A program made the translations under genes and the position numbers. Below, in pieces: positions 22,580-30,054 of a stretch of 33,711 nt of DNA. Origin of the DNA: DATLAN01 sp035527455 (GTDB lineage Bacteria > Planctomycetota > Planctomycetia > Pirellulales > Thermoguttaceae); NCBI GenBank assembly GCA_035527455.1, contig DATLAN010000467.1, forward strand, positions 1 through 33,711, given 5' to 3'. The notes beneath the pieces are model-generated. The model was not told where the DNA came from. It saw only the letters and a program-made list of their open reading frames with translations, and did not search any database. Each line of letters opens with the position of its first letter. Within the stretch, counting starts at the first letter, position 1.

Positions 22580-22968
22580 AAGACGAGCCGCCGGGAGTCG
22601 CCGCTTCATGTCCTCTCTGCCCGATTGATCTCGACGCACGGATCGGCCGGATTGGAGCGGATAGCCGGATTATCCATACGCGGTTGGTAGTGACTTTCTT
22701 TATAGTCCTGGACTGCGTATGGATTGGAAGCTTGAAGTCTGGAAAGTCAGGGGATTGCCTCGCGGGCGGGCGAGGAAAGAATTGCATGGGTGGCCGGCGA
22801 CTGATCCGTGATATCGACTCCAGCGCGCTTTTCGTCGCGTTGTCGTGCAATAGCATTTCGCGTTTCTTTTCGGTTTTCTTTTCGGCGCAGCCGAAGCGGG
22901 CGGGCGGCAAGTCGGCCGGTTGAGTTCGACGACCCTGCCCCACGGCGCGGTTGCGAAGGGTCGATCGA
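22580..22968. other. Intergenic region with inverted repeat
   Basis: 389 nt between the acyltransferase and the channel gene. A perfect 10-bp inverted repeat (22672-22681/22715-22724) encloses 33 nt that include AGTCCTGGACT, itself a palindrome, and TATAGT. The rest is GC-rich with short T-rich runs near 22860. A 45-codon frame from 22785 has no supporting signals. Confidence 0.45.
22672..22724. repeat. 10-bp inverted repeat upstream of the channel gene
   Basis: ATCCATACGC at 22672-22681 and GCGTATGGAT at 22715-22724 are exact reverse complements around 33 nt that contain AGTCC-T-GGACT (22704-22714). This could be an operator or a transcript hairpin. It is about 245 nt before the channel start. 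Confidence 0.5.
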
Positions 22969-23982
22969 ATGAGCACCGCCAGAGTGACGCTTCTTTCCTG
23001 GTTGATACTCGCCGCGCCGGGCGTGCCGGCCGTTGCTCAGAGCGGCCGGCCGGGCGAAGACGAGGGGCCGACGGAAGTGCGCATCGCCGTCTTCGTGCTG
23101 GATATCGACGCGATCGACAACGTCAATCAGAGTTTCGACGCCAACCTGTTCGTAATGTGCCGCTGGCGGGACCCGAGCCTGGCGCACGGCGGCAAAGGCC
23201 AGATTTCCTTTCCCTTGACCGCGGTCTGGCACCCGCGAATGCAGATCGTCAACCGCCAGCGGATGTGGATGACGTTTCCCGACGTCGTCGAAGTCTCGCC
23301 GGACGGGGAGGTCGTTTATCGACAACGGGGTTGGGGCTCGTTCTCCCAGCCGCTGGATCTGCACGACTTTCCCTTCGACCGACAGGTGTTCTCGATCCAA
23401 CTGGCCGCCGCCGGCTACACGTCCGAGGAGGTCTCGCTGGTGCCCGACCCGGAGAGGGCCAGTGGGATCGCCGACAAGCTGTCGCTTCCCGATTGGGACA
23501 TCGTCAACTTTGCCGCGGAAACCAAGCCGTACAATCCGCAAACGGGTGAAGAAAGAGAGGGCATAGCGGGATTTGCGATCTCCTTCGAAGCGCGGCGCCA
23601 CCACGGTTACTACGTGGCCAAAGTGATCGTCCCCCTGGTGCTCATCGTGGCCATGTCGTGCGTCGTGTTCTGGATCGACCCCAAGGAATCGGCCACGCGG
23701 ATCAGCGTTTCGGTGACGACGATGCTCACGCTGATCGCGTATCGTTTCGCCGTGGGAATGGAGTTGCCGAGAGTATCCTACCTGACCCGTCTCGACTATT
23801 TCATCCTCCTGTCGACCGTGCTGATTTTCTCGACGCTGCTGGAAGTCGTGACCATTTCCGCCCTTGCGCGGCGCGGCAAGCTCGCGCTGGCGCAGAAGAT
23901 CGACGTCTGGTCGCGCTGGGTATTCCCGGCGGCGTTCCTCTCCGTGGGCTTGGAGACTCTGGTGCTTCGGATCTGGCTTTAG
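22969..23982 (+). CDS. Prokaryotic pentameric ligand-gated ion channel (Cys-loop family homologue)
   Basis: 337 aa from ATG 22969 (AAGGG 8 nt upstream; an in-frame TTG at 22951 is less likely). A signal peptide (1-24, ending VAQ) is followed by the extracellular beta-sandwich: DNVNQSFDANLFVMCRWRDP and the Pro-loop LDLHDFPFDRQVFSIQL (129-145), the prokaryotic counterpart of the Cys-loop, without its cysteines. Four membrane helices: M1 about 213-236, M2 242-262, M3 about 272-295, M4 about 311-335. M2 reads ATRISVSVTTMLTLIAY with Arg244 at the 0' position and Leu at 9'. The -1' and -2' positions are Thr and Ala and not Glu, more like anion-type pores than GLIC. The ligand is unknown. Known relatives: GLIC, ELIC. 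Confidence 0.9.
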   Translation: MSTARVTLLSWLILAAPGVPAVAQSGRPGEDEGPTEVRIAVFVLDIDAIDNVNQSFDANLFVMCRWRDPSLAHGGKGQISFPLTAVWHPRMQIVNRQRMWMTFPDVVEVSPDGEVVYRQRGWGSFSQPLDLHDFPFDRQVFSIQLAAAGYTSEEVSLVPDPERASGIADKLSLPDWDIVNFAAETKPYNPQTGEEREGIAGFAISFEARRHHGYYVAKVIVPLVLIVAMSCVVFWIDPKESATRISVSVTTMLTLIAYRFAVGMELPRVSYLTRLDYFILLSTVLIFSTLLEVVTISALARRGKLALAQKIDVWSRWVFPAAFLSVGLETLVLRIWL

Positions 23983-24261
23983 GGGGCTGCCTCGGCCGGC
24001 TGCCTCCGATGGCGGAAAAAAAGTGACGCAGCATGGAAGCCTTACTTCCTACCATGGGGGACGCGCGTCGGGGCCTTCGTGGATTTGGCGATTCGGCGGG
24101 CCGACTTGCTTCGACCACACGTCATAGTTTACAGGATCGGGCCGCTTTCGTTTCGGCGGATCGTTCGGCGGGCTATGTTCCAGTAGACGGCTCGCCGGAT
24201 CGCGGCGAGCGAAGAGCCCCGGGCGACCTTCGTGGAAGCCCTTCACCCGAGGAGAGTCGAG

Positions 24262-24552
24262 ATGAAACGCGTCCTATTGATGTCGGTCGTTGCCAGCGTT
24301 GTCTTGCTGTGGTTCAGCAACACGGCGGAAGCCACTTTCGGCCGGCGTGCGTGCGTCGGGTGCTCGACGGTCGCCTGCACCACCTGCGACCCTTGCGATG
24401 TGTCCTGCGACCCTTGCGACGCCACGCCGGTCAGCTACTTCCCGGCCACGCGGTTCTACCGCACGAACTGGGGCAATCGCGGCTTCTCCCGGCCGGCCTT
24501 CACCGGTTATCGAGGCCGTTTCGTGTCCTACGGAAGCGGCTGCTGTTGGTAG
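24262..24552 (+). CDS. Small Cys-rich exported protein
   Basis: 96 aa from ATG 24262 with AGGAGA upstream; an earlier in-frame ATG at 24232 lacks a site. Signal peptide 1-25 (MKRVLLMSVVASVVLLWF...AEA). The mature part has nine cysteines: seven in a run built from CxxC and a repeated CDPCD motif (ACVGC, ACTTCDPCD, SCDPCD), then a Tyr/Phe/Arg-rich region (ATRFYRTNWGNRGF) and a terminal CCW. I do not recognise the family. The periodic cysteines suggest metal binding or disulfide cross-linking outside the cytoplasm. It sits 279 nt after the channel gene, same strand, but with no evidence of cotranscription. Confidence 0.65.
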   Translation: MKRVLLMSVVASVVLLWFSNTAEATFGRRACVGCSTVACTTCDPCDVSCDPCDATPVSYFPATRFYRTNWGNRGFSRPAFTGYRGRFVSYGSGCCW

Positions 24553-24650
24553 CGCGGCCGAAATTCACCGGGAGTGTTTTCGCACTCCTACCACGCCCCA
24601 TCCCTCCCCCTCTTTCTGGAATCTTCTCCCTCGTTTCCGCCGCCCGTACA

Positions 24651-24730
24651 GTAGCCATCTCGCTCCGCGAGATGTAGCCCGAAAAGCTCTGGATCTTCAA
24701 TGGCCACATCTCGCGGAGCGAGATGGCTAC
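24651..24730. repeat. 80-bp element with 25-bp perfect inverted ends, family C
   Basis: Arms 24651-24675 and 24706-24730 are exact reverse complements (GTAGCCATCTCGCTCCGCGA...) around a 30-nt centre. Each arm has an internal palindrome, ATCTCGC-TC-CGCGAGAT-like. A diverged copy lies near 11400-11446 and a fragment at 1381-1395. Confidence 0.85.
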
Positions 24731-24782
24731 TATACGGAAGTCGTTCCCATACGAGTCCTAAGGGTCCGCCGGAGCCGGTCGC

Positions 24783-24811
24783 TTGTCGGGCGGTCGGTAT
24801 CCGGGCATAAT
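24783..24811 (+). promoter_or_regulatory. Promoter of the radical SAM gene
   Basis: TTGTCG (24783-24788), 17-nt spacer, CATAAT (24806-24811), ending 6 nt before ATG 24818. The predicted transcript starts at the start codon, and no Shine-Dalgarno exists. Confidence 0.6.
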
Positions 24812-24817
24812 ACGTGC

Positions 24818-25693
24818 ATGCGATACCACGGCATGGTGATCCGGCCGCCCAGCGAAGCCCGCAGCTACATCTTGCAGGCGACCTACGGTTGTTCTCATAA
24901 CCGCTGCGCGTTCTGCGGCACGTACGCCGACAAGCCGTTTCGCCTCCGCGCGGAGGAGGAGGTGCTGGAAGACGTGGCGTTGGCCGCGGAGTGTCTGCCC
25001 GATACGCGCCGGGTGTTTCTGGCCGACGGCAACGCCCTGGTGCTGAGCACCCGGCGGCTGGCGACGATCCTCGACGCGCTGGCCGCCGCGTTCCCGCTGT
25101 TGAGGCGCGTGGGAATCTACGCCAACGCCCACGATCTGCTCCGCAAGAGCGACGACGATCTGGCCGCGCTCTGCCGGAAGAAGCTGGAAATCGTCTACCT
25201 GGGCCTGGAGAGCGGAAGCGACGAGGTCCTGCGCCGCATCGACAAAGGGATCACGGCCGCCGAAATGGTCGAGGCCGTCGAGAAGGCCAAACGTGCCGGC
25301 ATGAGGGTCTCGGTCATCGCGCTCTTGGGGCTCGGCGGGACCGAACTCTCCGACCAGCACGCCGAGCAGACCGGCCGGGTCGTCGGCGCGATGGACCCGC
25401 AATACCTCTCGATGCTCACGCTGATGCTCGTTCCCGGAACCGAATTGCACCGACAACAGCAGTCGGGCACGTTTCGCCTGCCGCAGCCTGAGGCATTGCT
25501 GGCCGAGCTGCGACGGGTGATCGCGCACCTGGACGGTCTTTCTCGGTGCATCTTCCGTACCAATCACGCCTCCAACTACCTGCCGCTGGCCGGAACGCTC
25601 TCGCGGGACAAGGAACATCTGCTGGCGGCGATCGATCGGGCACAGGCCGGAGGACGGTCGGTGCTCAGGCCGGAGGAGTGGCGGGCGCTGTGA
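24818..25693 (+). CDS. Radical SAM protein with CX4CX2C cluster motif
   Basis: 291 aa from ATG 24818, placed by the promoter that ends 6 nt before it. The [4Fe-4S] motif is GCSHNRCAFCGTY with Cys25, Cys30 and Cys33: a CX4CX2C spacing and not the common CX3CX2C, though I know a GCSxNxCxFCxMY-type subgroup in COG1032-like proteins. Core strands follow: FLADGNALVL, VGIYANAHDLL, EIVYLGLESGSDEVLRRIDKG, VSVIALLGLGGTEL. Family members use S-adenosylmethionine radicals; no substrate can be named. No B12-binding domain precedes it. It is monocistronic by position. Confidence 0.8.
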   Translation: MRYHGMVIRPPSEARSYILQATYGCSHNRCAFCGTYADKPFRLRAEEEVLEDVALAAECLPDTRRVFLADGNALVLSTRRLATILDALAAAFPLLRRVGIYANAHDLLRKSDDDLAALCRKKLEIVYLGLESGSDEVLRRIDKGITAAEMVEAVEKAKRAGMRVSVIALLGLGGTELSDQHAEQTGRVVGAMDPQYLSMLTLMLVPGTELHRQQQSGTFRLPQPEALLAELRRVIAHLDGLSRCIFRTNHASNYLPLAGTLSRDKEHLLAAIDRAQAGGRSVLRPEEWRAL

Positions 25694-25862
25694 GCGGCCG
25701 GCATCCATTCACGCGCAGTTCATCCCCTCGTTGCCCTTGACACGAAAAGCTCTTTCAGGGAAGTGCCACACTCGGCTGGAATAGTCGCGTCCACCCGTTC
25801 TCGGCGCTGGTCCGATCGACGGACGAAGCACTTTCTTGATGAATTCTGTAGCCCGGGGGTAG

Positions 25863-25891
25863 TTGACCTGCACGCGGCGTGGTGGGATAAT
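25863..25891 (+). promoter_or_regulatory. Promoter of the IPMS-like gene
   Basis: TTGACC (25863-25868), 17-nt spacer, GATAAT (25886-25891). A strong match. Predicted leader about 70 nt to ATG 25968, with AAGGAG at 25957-25962. Confidence 0.7.
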
Positions 25892-25967
25892 CTCTTGGCG
25901 CGGGTTATTTCGCCGACCTCCGCTTTCATAGTCTCAGCGTACGCATTTGTGAAATGAAGGAGCTTTC

Positions 25968-27359
25968 ATGTCCGAGAAGTTCAACTCCCACCCACTGGTC
26001 AATACGACCGAACCGAATCTGCTGGAGAGGACGTTCGACTACGATCTTCCGCCGCTGATCCACTTCGACTCGCCGGTGGTTGAGTATATCGACGGCAAAC
26101 CGGTCGAGTTCGACCCGGCGGCGTTGAAGAGCCGCGATATCGTGATTACCGATACCACGTTTCGCGACGGCCAACAGGCCCGGCCGCCGTATACGGTCGA
26201 TCAGATGGTCCACATCTACGACCTGCTGGCCAGGCTGGGCGGGCCCGGCGGCGTCATCCGGCAGACGGAGTTCTTCCTCTATACCAAGAACGATCGGGCC
26301 ACGCTCGACCGCTGCCGCGAACTGGGCCACAAGTATCCCGAGTGTACCGGCTGGATTCGGGCGGTCAAGGGCGATTTCCGGCTGGTCAAGGAGGCCGAAC
26401 TCAAGGAAAGCGGCATGTTGACCAGTTGCTCGGACTACCACATCTTCCACAAGCTGAAGTTCAAGGACCGCCGGGAGTGCATGGACAGCTACTGCGAGGT
26501 GGTCGACGCGGCGTTCGAGGCCGGCGTCCGCCCGCGATGCCATTTCGAGGACATCACCCGGGCCGATATCGATGGCTTCGTGCTCCCGTTCGCCGAGCGG
26601 CTGATGCGGATGAGCGAGCAGGTTCCCGACGAGCTGACGGCCAAGATCCGGCTGTGCGACACGATGGGTTTCGGCGTGAGCTTTCCCGGCGTCGAGCTGC
26701 CCCGCAGCATTCCCAAGCTGGTCTACAAGCTCAACCAAGAGATCGGCGTGCCCGGCGACCGGCTGGAATGGCACGGGCACAACGATTTCCACAAGGTGCA
26801 TACCAACGGGGCCACGGCCTGGCTGTACGGCTGCGACGCGGTCAACACGACGCTGTTCGGCTACGGCGAGCGGACCGGCAACCCGCCGTTGGAAGGCGCG
26901 GTGATCGAATACATCGCCATCAAGGGTGGGCTGTGCGGCCTGCAGACCGAAGTGATCACCGAGCTGGCCGAGTACATGCGTTCGATCGGCTTCCCGATTC
27001 CGGACAACTACCCGTTCGTCGGCCGCCACTTCAATACCACGCGTGCCGGCATCCACGCCGGCGGGCTGCGTCAGGACGAGCGGATCTACAACATCTGCGA
27101 CACGGCCAAACTGCTGGGCCGACCGCCGCGGGTCGCCCTGACCGACAAGAGCGGCGCCGACGGCGTGGCCCTCTGGGTCAACGAGTTCTTCGGCCTCAAG
27201 GGCGCAGAGCGGATCAGCAAGATCAAGATCCACAAGGTCGCCCGCTGGGTGATGGACCAGTACGAAAAAGAATTCCGCATGACGGCGATCAGCGACGAAG
27301 AACTCGAACAAAAGGTCCAAGAGCTGATGCCCGATTATTGGCAGAAGTACAAGAGCTAG
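25968..27359 (+). CDS. Isopropylmalate/homocitrate/Re-citrate synthase family enzyme
   Basis: 463 aa from ATG 25968 with AAGGAG 5 nt upstream. DRE-TIM metallolyase: DTTFRDGQQ (62-70) with metal-binding Arg66/Asp67, and HGHND (269-273), followed by AVNTTLFGYGERTGNPPLEG. Such enzymes condense acetyl-CoA with a 2-oxoacid. An N-terminal extension of about 55 residues and the phrases FRDGQQARPPYTV and GGPGGVIRQTEFFLY set it apart from LeuA, and no separate LeuA allosteric domain of normal length follows. This form is the one I associate with Re-citrate synthases and uncharacterised LeuA-like proteins of anaerobes; that link is from memory. The substrate is undecided: oxaloacetate, 2-oxoisovalerate or 2-oxoglutarate. 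Confidence 0.75.
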   Translation: MSEKFNSHPLVNTTEPNLLERTFDYDLPPLIHFDSPVVEYIDGKPVEFDPAALKSRDIVITDTTFRDGQQARPPYTVDQMVHIYDLLARLGGPGGVIRQTEFFLYTKNDRATLDRCRELGHKYPECTGWIRAVKGDFRLVKEAELKESGMLTSCSDYHIFHKLKFKDRRECMDSYCEVVDAAFEAGVRPRCHFEDITRADIDGFVLPFAERLMRMSEQVPDELTAKIRLCDTMGFGVSFPGVELPRSIPKLVYKLNQEIGVPGDRLEWHGHNDFHKVHTNGATAWLYGCDAVNTTLFGYGERTGNPPLEGAVIEYIAIKGGLCGLQTEVITELAEYMRSIGFPIPDNYPFVGRHFNTTRAGIHAGGLRQDERIYNICDTAKLLGRPPRVALTDKSGADGVALWVNEFFGLKGAERISKIKIHKVARWVMDQYEKEFRMTAISDEELEQKVQELMPDYWQKYKS

Positions 27360-27416
27360 CCGCATTGCCGGAAGAAGTACAAAGGTCAGCCGCTCGCGGC
27401 TTCGCCCTCTTCCCCG

Positions 27417-27519
27417 GTTCCCAAGCTCCAGCTTGGGAACCCCGCTTTGCGAAGCTCTGCTTCGGCCGTTGGGAAGCAAAGCTTCCCGGATGCGTGTTCC
27501 CAAACTGGAGTTTGGGAAC
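27417..27519. repeat. Multi-hairpin repeat element, family D
   Basis: Two 24-bp palindromic units, GTTCCCAAGCTCCAGCTTGG... (27417-27440) and GTTCCCAAACTGGAGTTTGG... (27496-27519), flank two smaller hairpins (CGAAGC-TCT-GCTTCG, 27450-27464; GGGAAGC-AAA-GCTTCCC, 27471-27487). It sits between convergent genes and could serve as a transcript barrier. Confidence 0.75.
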
Positions 27520-27541
27520 AAGGGAAGAATCATTCGATTCG

Positions 27542-28642
27542 CTACCCCAACAACTCCCGATACAACGCCACGTACCGCCGGACCATCTTCTCCACGCTGA
27601 ACTCTCGCTGCATCCGCTCGCGTCCGGCCTCGCCCAAACGCCTGGCCAGTTCGGCGTCGTTCAATAGCCGGTTGGTGTGTCGGGCGATGCCCGCGCGGTC
27701 GCCGACGGGTACGAGATAACCGGTCGCCTCGGCAGCGACCAGGTCGCGCGTGCCGGGCACGTCGGTGGCCACCACCGGAACGCCGCAGGCCATGGCCTCC
27801 ATCACGGAGTTCGATTGGCCTTCGTAGCCGCTGGTCGACCAGAGCACGTCGAAGTGCGGCAGCAGACGCGGCACGTCGTCGCGATGCCCGAGGAAATGGA
27901 CCTTGTCGCGGATGACGACCTGGTCGCGGAACTTCCAGAGCCGGTCGCGTGCGGGACCGTCGCCGATCACCAGCAGGTGGACGTCGTCGCGGATCACCTT
28001 CAGCAGGTCGGCCGCCCAAATCGCGTCCTTCACCCGTTTCTGGGGCCAGAGCCGGCCGACCAGCCCGACCAGGCGGCTTCCGCCGGGCAGCCCGAGTTCC
28101 GCCAGCAACTGCCGCCGCGTGGTGTTGCTCGCTTCGGCCGGCGGCACGCCGTTGGGAACCACCCGGATCTTCTCCAGCGGCAAGCCGTGACGTGCGTAGA
28201 AGTCGCGAACCGCGGGACTGTTGGCCACCACCGCCGAGCAGCGCCGGCCGATGTAGCGGTCGGCGGCCAGTTCGACCTGTCCCTTCCACGGATCGACGCA
28301 ACGTTGGCCGGCGATGTAGCACGGCACGCCGCAGGCCCGGGCGACCGGATACCCGTACGCGTTGGCCGCCAGCATCCACGACTGGATCGCCTCGGGCCGC
28401 AGCCGGTCGACGTATCGCTTCAGCCGCCAGAAGGCCTGCGGGTCGAGCCGCCACCGCTTGCCGATCACGGTGACGGGAACGCCCGCCTCGGCCAACTCGG
28501 CCTCCAGCGGGCCGCCACGCGTCAGCGCACAGACGTGAACGTCGAACTCGTCGCGCGGCAATCCGCGGACCAACAGCCCCATCTGCTTTTCCGCTCCCGC
28601 ACGATCCAGCGAGGGGATGATCTGGAGGATTCTTCTTTTCAC
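27542..28642 (-). CDS. GT4-family glycosyltransferase
   Basis: 366 aa from GTG 28642, which overlaps the upstream gene's TGA as GTGA, implying translational coupling. GT-B fold, retaining type: Rossmann N-domain (RILQIIPSLDRAGAEKQMGLLV), nucleotide-sugar C-domain LVGLVGRLWPQKRVKDAI, IGDGPARDRL and the EX7E motif in GYEGQSNSVMEAMACGVPVV with both glutamates present. It adds a sugar to a lipid- or polymer-linked acceptor in the cytoplasm. Sugar and acceptor are unknown. Paired with the upstream GT4 gene; together they suggest a surface glycan. Confidence 0.88.
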   Translation of the reverse strand: MKRRILQIIPSLDRAGAEKQMGLLVRGLPRDEFDVHVCALTRGGPLEAELAEAGVPVTVIGKRWRLDPQAFWRLKRYVDRLRPEAIQSWMLAANAYGYPVARACGVPCYIAGQRCVDPWKGQVELAADRYIGRRCSAVVANSPAVRDFYARHGLPLEKIRVVPNGVPPAEASNTTRRQLLAELGLPGGSRLVGLVGRLWPQKRVKDAIWAADLLKVIRDDVHLLVIGDGPARDRLWKFRDQVVIRDKVHFLGHRDDVPRLLPHFDVLWSTSGYEGQSNSVMEAMACGVPVVATDVPGTRDLVAAEATGYLVPVGDRAGIARHTNRLLNDAELARRLGEAGRERMQREFSVEKMVRRYVALYRELLG

Positions 28643-29877
28643 GGATGATCCTGCATGGCCGGTGACGGGCCGGCGGTTTTCGACTCGGGGCGAATCAGGG
28701 ACTCGAACAATGCTACGTGCGCATCGACCGTTTTGGCAAGGGAGAAATCGGCCGCGGCCAGTTCCCGTGCCGCCGTGCCCAGCCGCTTGGACAGGTCCGG
28801 CTGGTCGATCAGCCGAGCGACGGCGGCCGACAGGGCGGCCGGATCGTTCGTCGGCACCAGCAGCGCATGCTGCCCGTCGGCGAGCAGTTCGCAGGTGCCC
28901 GGGGTTTCGCCGGCCACGATGGGCAAACCGGCGGCCATGGCCTCCAACAGAGCCAGCGGCGTACCGGGCGTGGGCGACGGCAGAACGAACAGGTCGGCGG
29001 CGCAGAGCAATTCATCCACTTCGTCGAACACGCCGACCGGCACGACGCGGCCGGTGAGATTCAGCGCGGCGATCTGCTCCACGAGTTCCTCCCGCTGGTT
29101 GCCCTCGCCGGCCAACCACAGTCGGGCGTTGGGCCATCGGGCAACGACCGTCCGCCAGGCCTCGACGAGATACCTCAGCCCGCGGCTGGCTTGCAGCCGA
29201 CCGATGTAAAGGGCGACGGGGGCCGAGCCGGGCACCTGAAGCGCCGTGTTGGCCTCGGCCAAGGCCGCCCGGGCCGCCGTTTTGGGCACAGGACCGCACA
29301 GCGGCGGGATGCGAACGCCGTCGGGGATGTGGTGGATCCGTGGGCGTGGATAGCCGGCCGCCTTCAATTCCCGCTCGATCGCCGCGTTGCGCCCGACCAG
29401 CGCGGCCGCCTTCATACACTGCCGCTTGATCCGCCGGCCCCAAAAGGTGTCGATCTGCCAAAGGCAATCGCCGTAGCGCCCGGCCGCCTCGGGCCGCAAG
29501 ACCACGGGCACACGGCCGCGCAGCGCCCTGAGCGCCGCGTGGGCCTCGTGCTTCAGCCCCGAGACGTACACCAGGTCGAAACGTTCGCGGTTCTCCCGCA
29601 GCCATCGGCCCATGGACCGCACGTACCGGAAGGTCTCCCACCGGCCGCCGGGCGGATGCGGCAGCCGGACCACAGGCACGTTCCGGACGGTGATCGCGGT
29701 CGGCCAATGCGGTTCCCAGCGGGCGGTGAGGACCGACACCTCGCACCCCCGCCCGCGGAGTTCCATGGCCAAACGAGCCATCGCCTTCTCGGCCGAACCC
29801 ACCAGCGGCCAGAAGCGTCGCGTTATGAACAGGAGCCGAAGTGCTTTCACTGTTTTTGATCTCGAAAAAGACGGCAT
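28639..29877 (-). CDS. GT4-family glycosyltransferase with altered EX7E motif
   Basis: 412 aa from ATG 29877; a GTG at codon 10 (29850) is an alternative nearer the first strand. N-domain LRLLFITRRFWPLVGSAEKAM, C-domain VALYIGRLQASRGLRYLVEA, LAGEGNQREELV, LCAADLFVLPSP. The EX7E site reads PGTPLALLE: the first glutamate is Pro, while the usual form is SEGTPLALLEA. The second Glu is kept, so catalysis may be weaker or use another residue. It is the first gene of a two-gene operon with the next GT4 by a 4-nt overlap. Residues at the C-terminus (SKTAGPSPAMQDHP) are unstructured. Confidence 0.88.
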   Translation of the reverse strand: MPSFSRSKTVKALRLLFITRRFWPLVGSAEKAMARLAMELRGRGCEVSVLTARWEPHWPTAITVRNVPVVRLPHPPGGRWETFRYVRSMGRWLRENRERFDLVYVSGLKHEAHAALRALRGRVPVVLRPEAAGRYGDCLWQIDTFWGRRIKRQCMKAAALVGRNAAIERELKAAGYPRPRIHHIPDGVRIPPLCGPVPKTAARAALAEANTALQVPGSAPVALYIGRLQASRGLRYLVEAWRTVVARWPNARLWLAGEGNQREELVEQIAALNLTGRVVPVGVFDEVDELLCAADLFVLPSPTPGTPLALLEAMAAGLPIVAGETPGTCELLADGQHALLVPTNDPAALSAAVARLIDQPDLSKRLGTAARELAAADFSLAKTVDAHVALFESLIRPESKTAGPSPAMQDHP

Positions 29878-30054
29878 CGCAAGTCGTCTATTCTACGGCT
29901 GGAAGGCCTCGTGCGGTAGTCCGGGGAGTGAGGCAGAAAGCCGTTGGATTGTTGTTCTACCGTTGCAGAAACCGCCAATTCCTGTCACCATAAGGTCCCG
30001 GATGCCCCACAGCGTGTGAGATTTCATCGAGACTTATGCCAAGAAGGAACATCC

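Noticed and set aside
22785..22923. 45-codon frame ahead of the channel gene
   Set aside because: No ribosome site and no recognisable protein; probably non-coding leader.
25926..28454. 842-codon open frame on the minus strand
   Set aside because: It runs antisense to the IPMS-like gene and into the GT4 gene, is Arg/Pro/Gly/Ala-rich and shows no family motif. Long antisense frames are expected at this G+C content.
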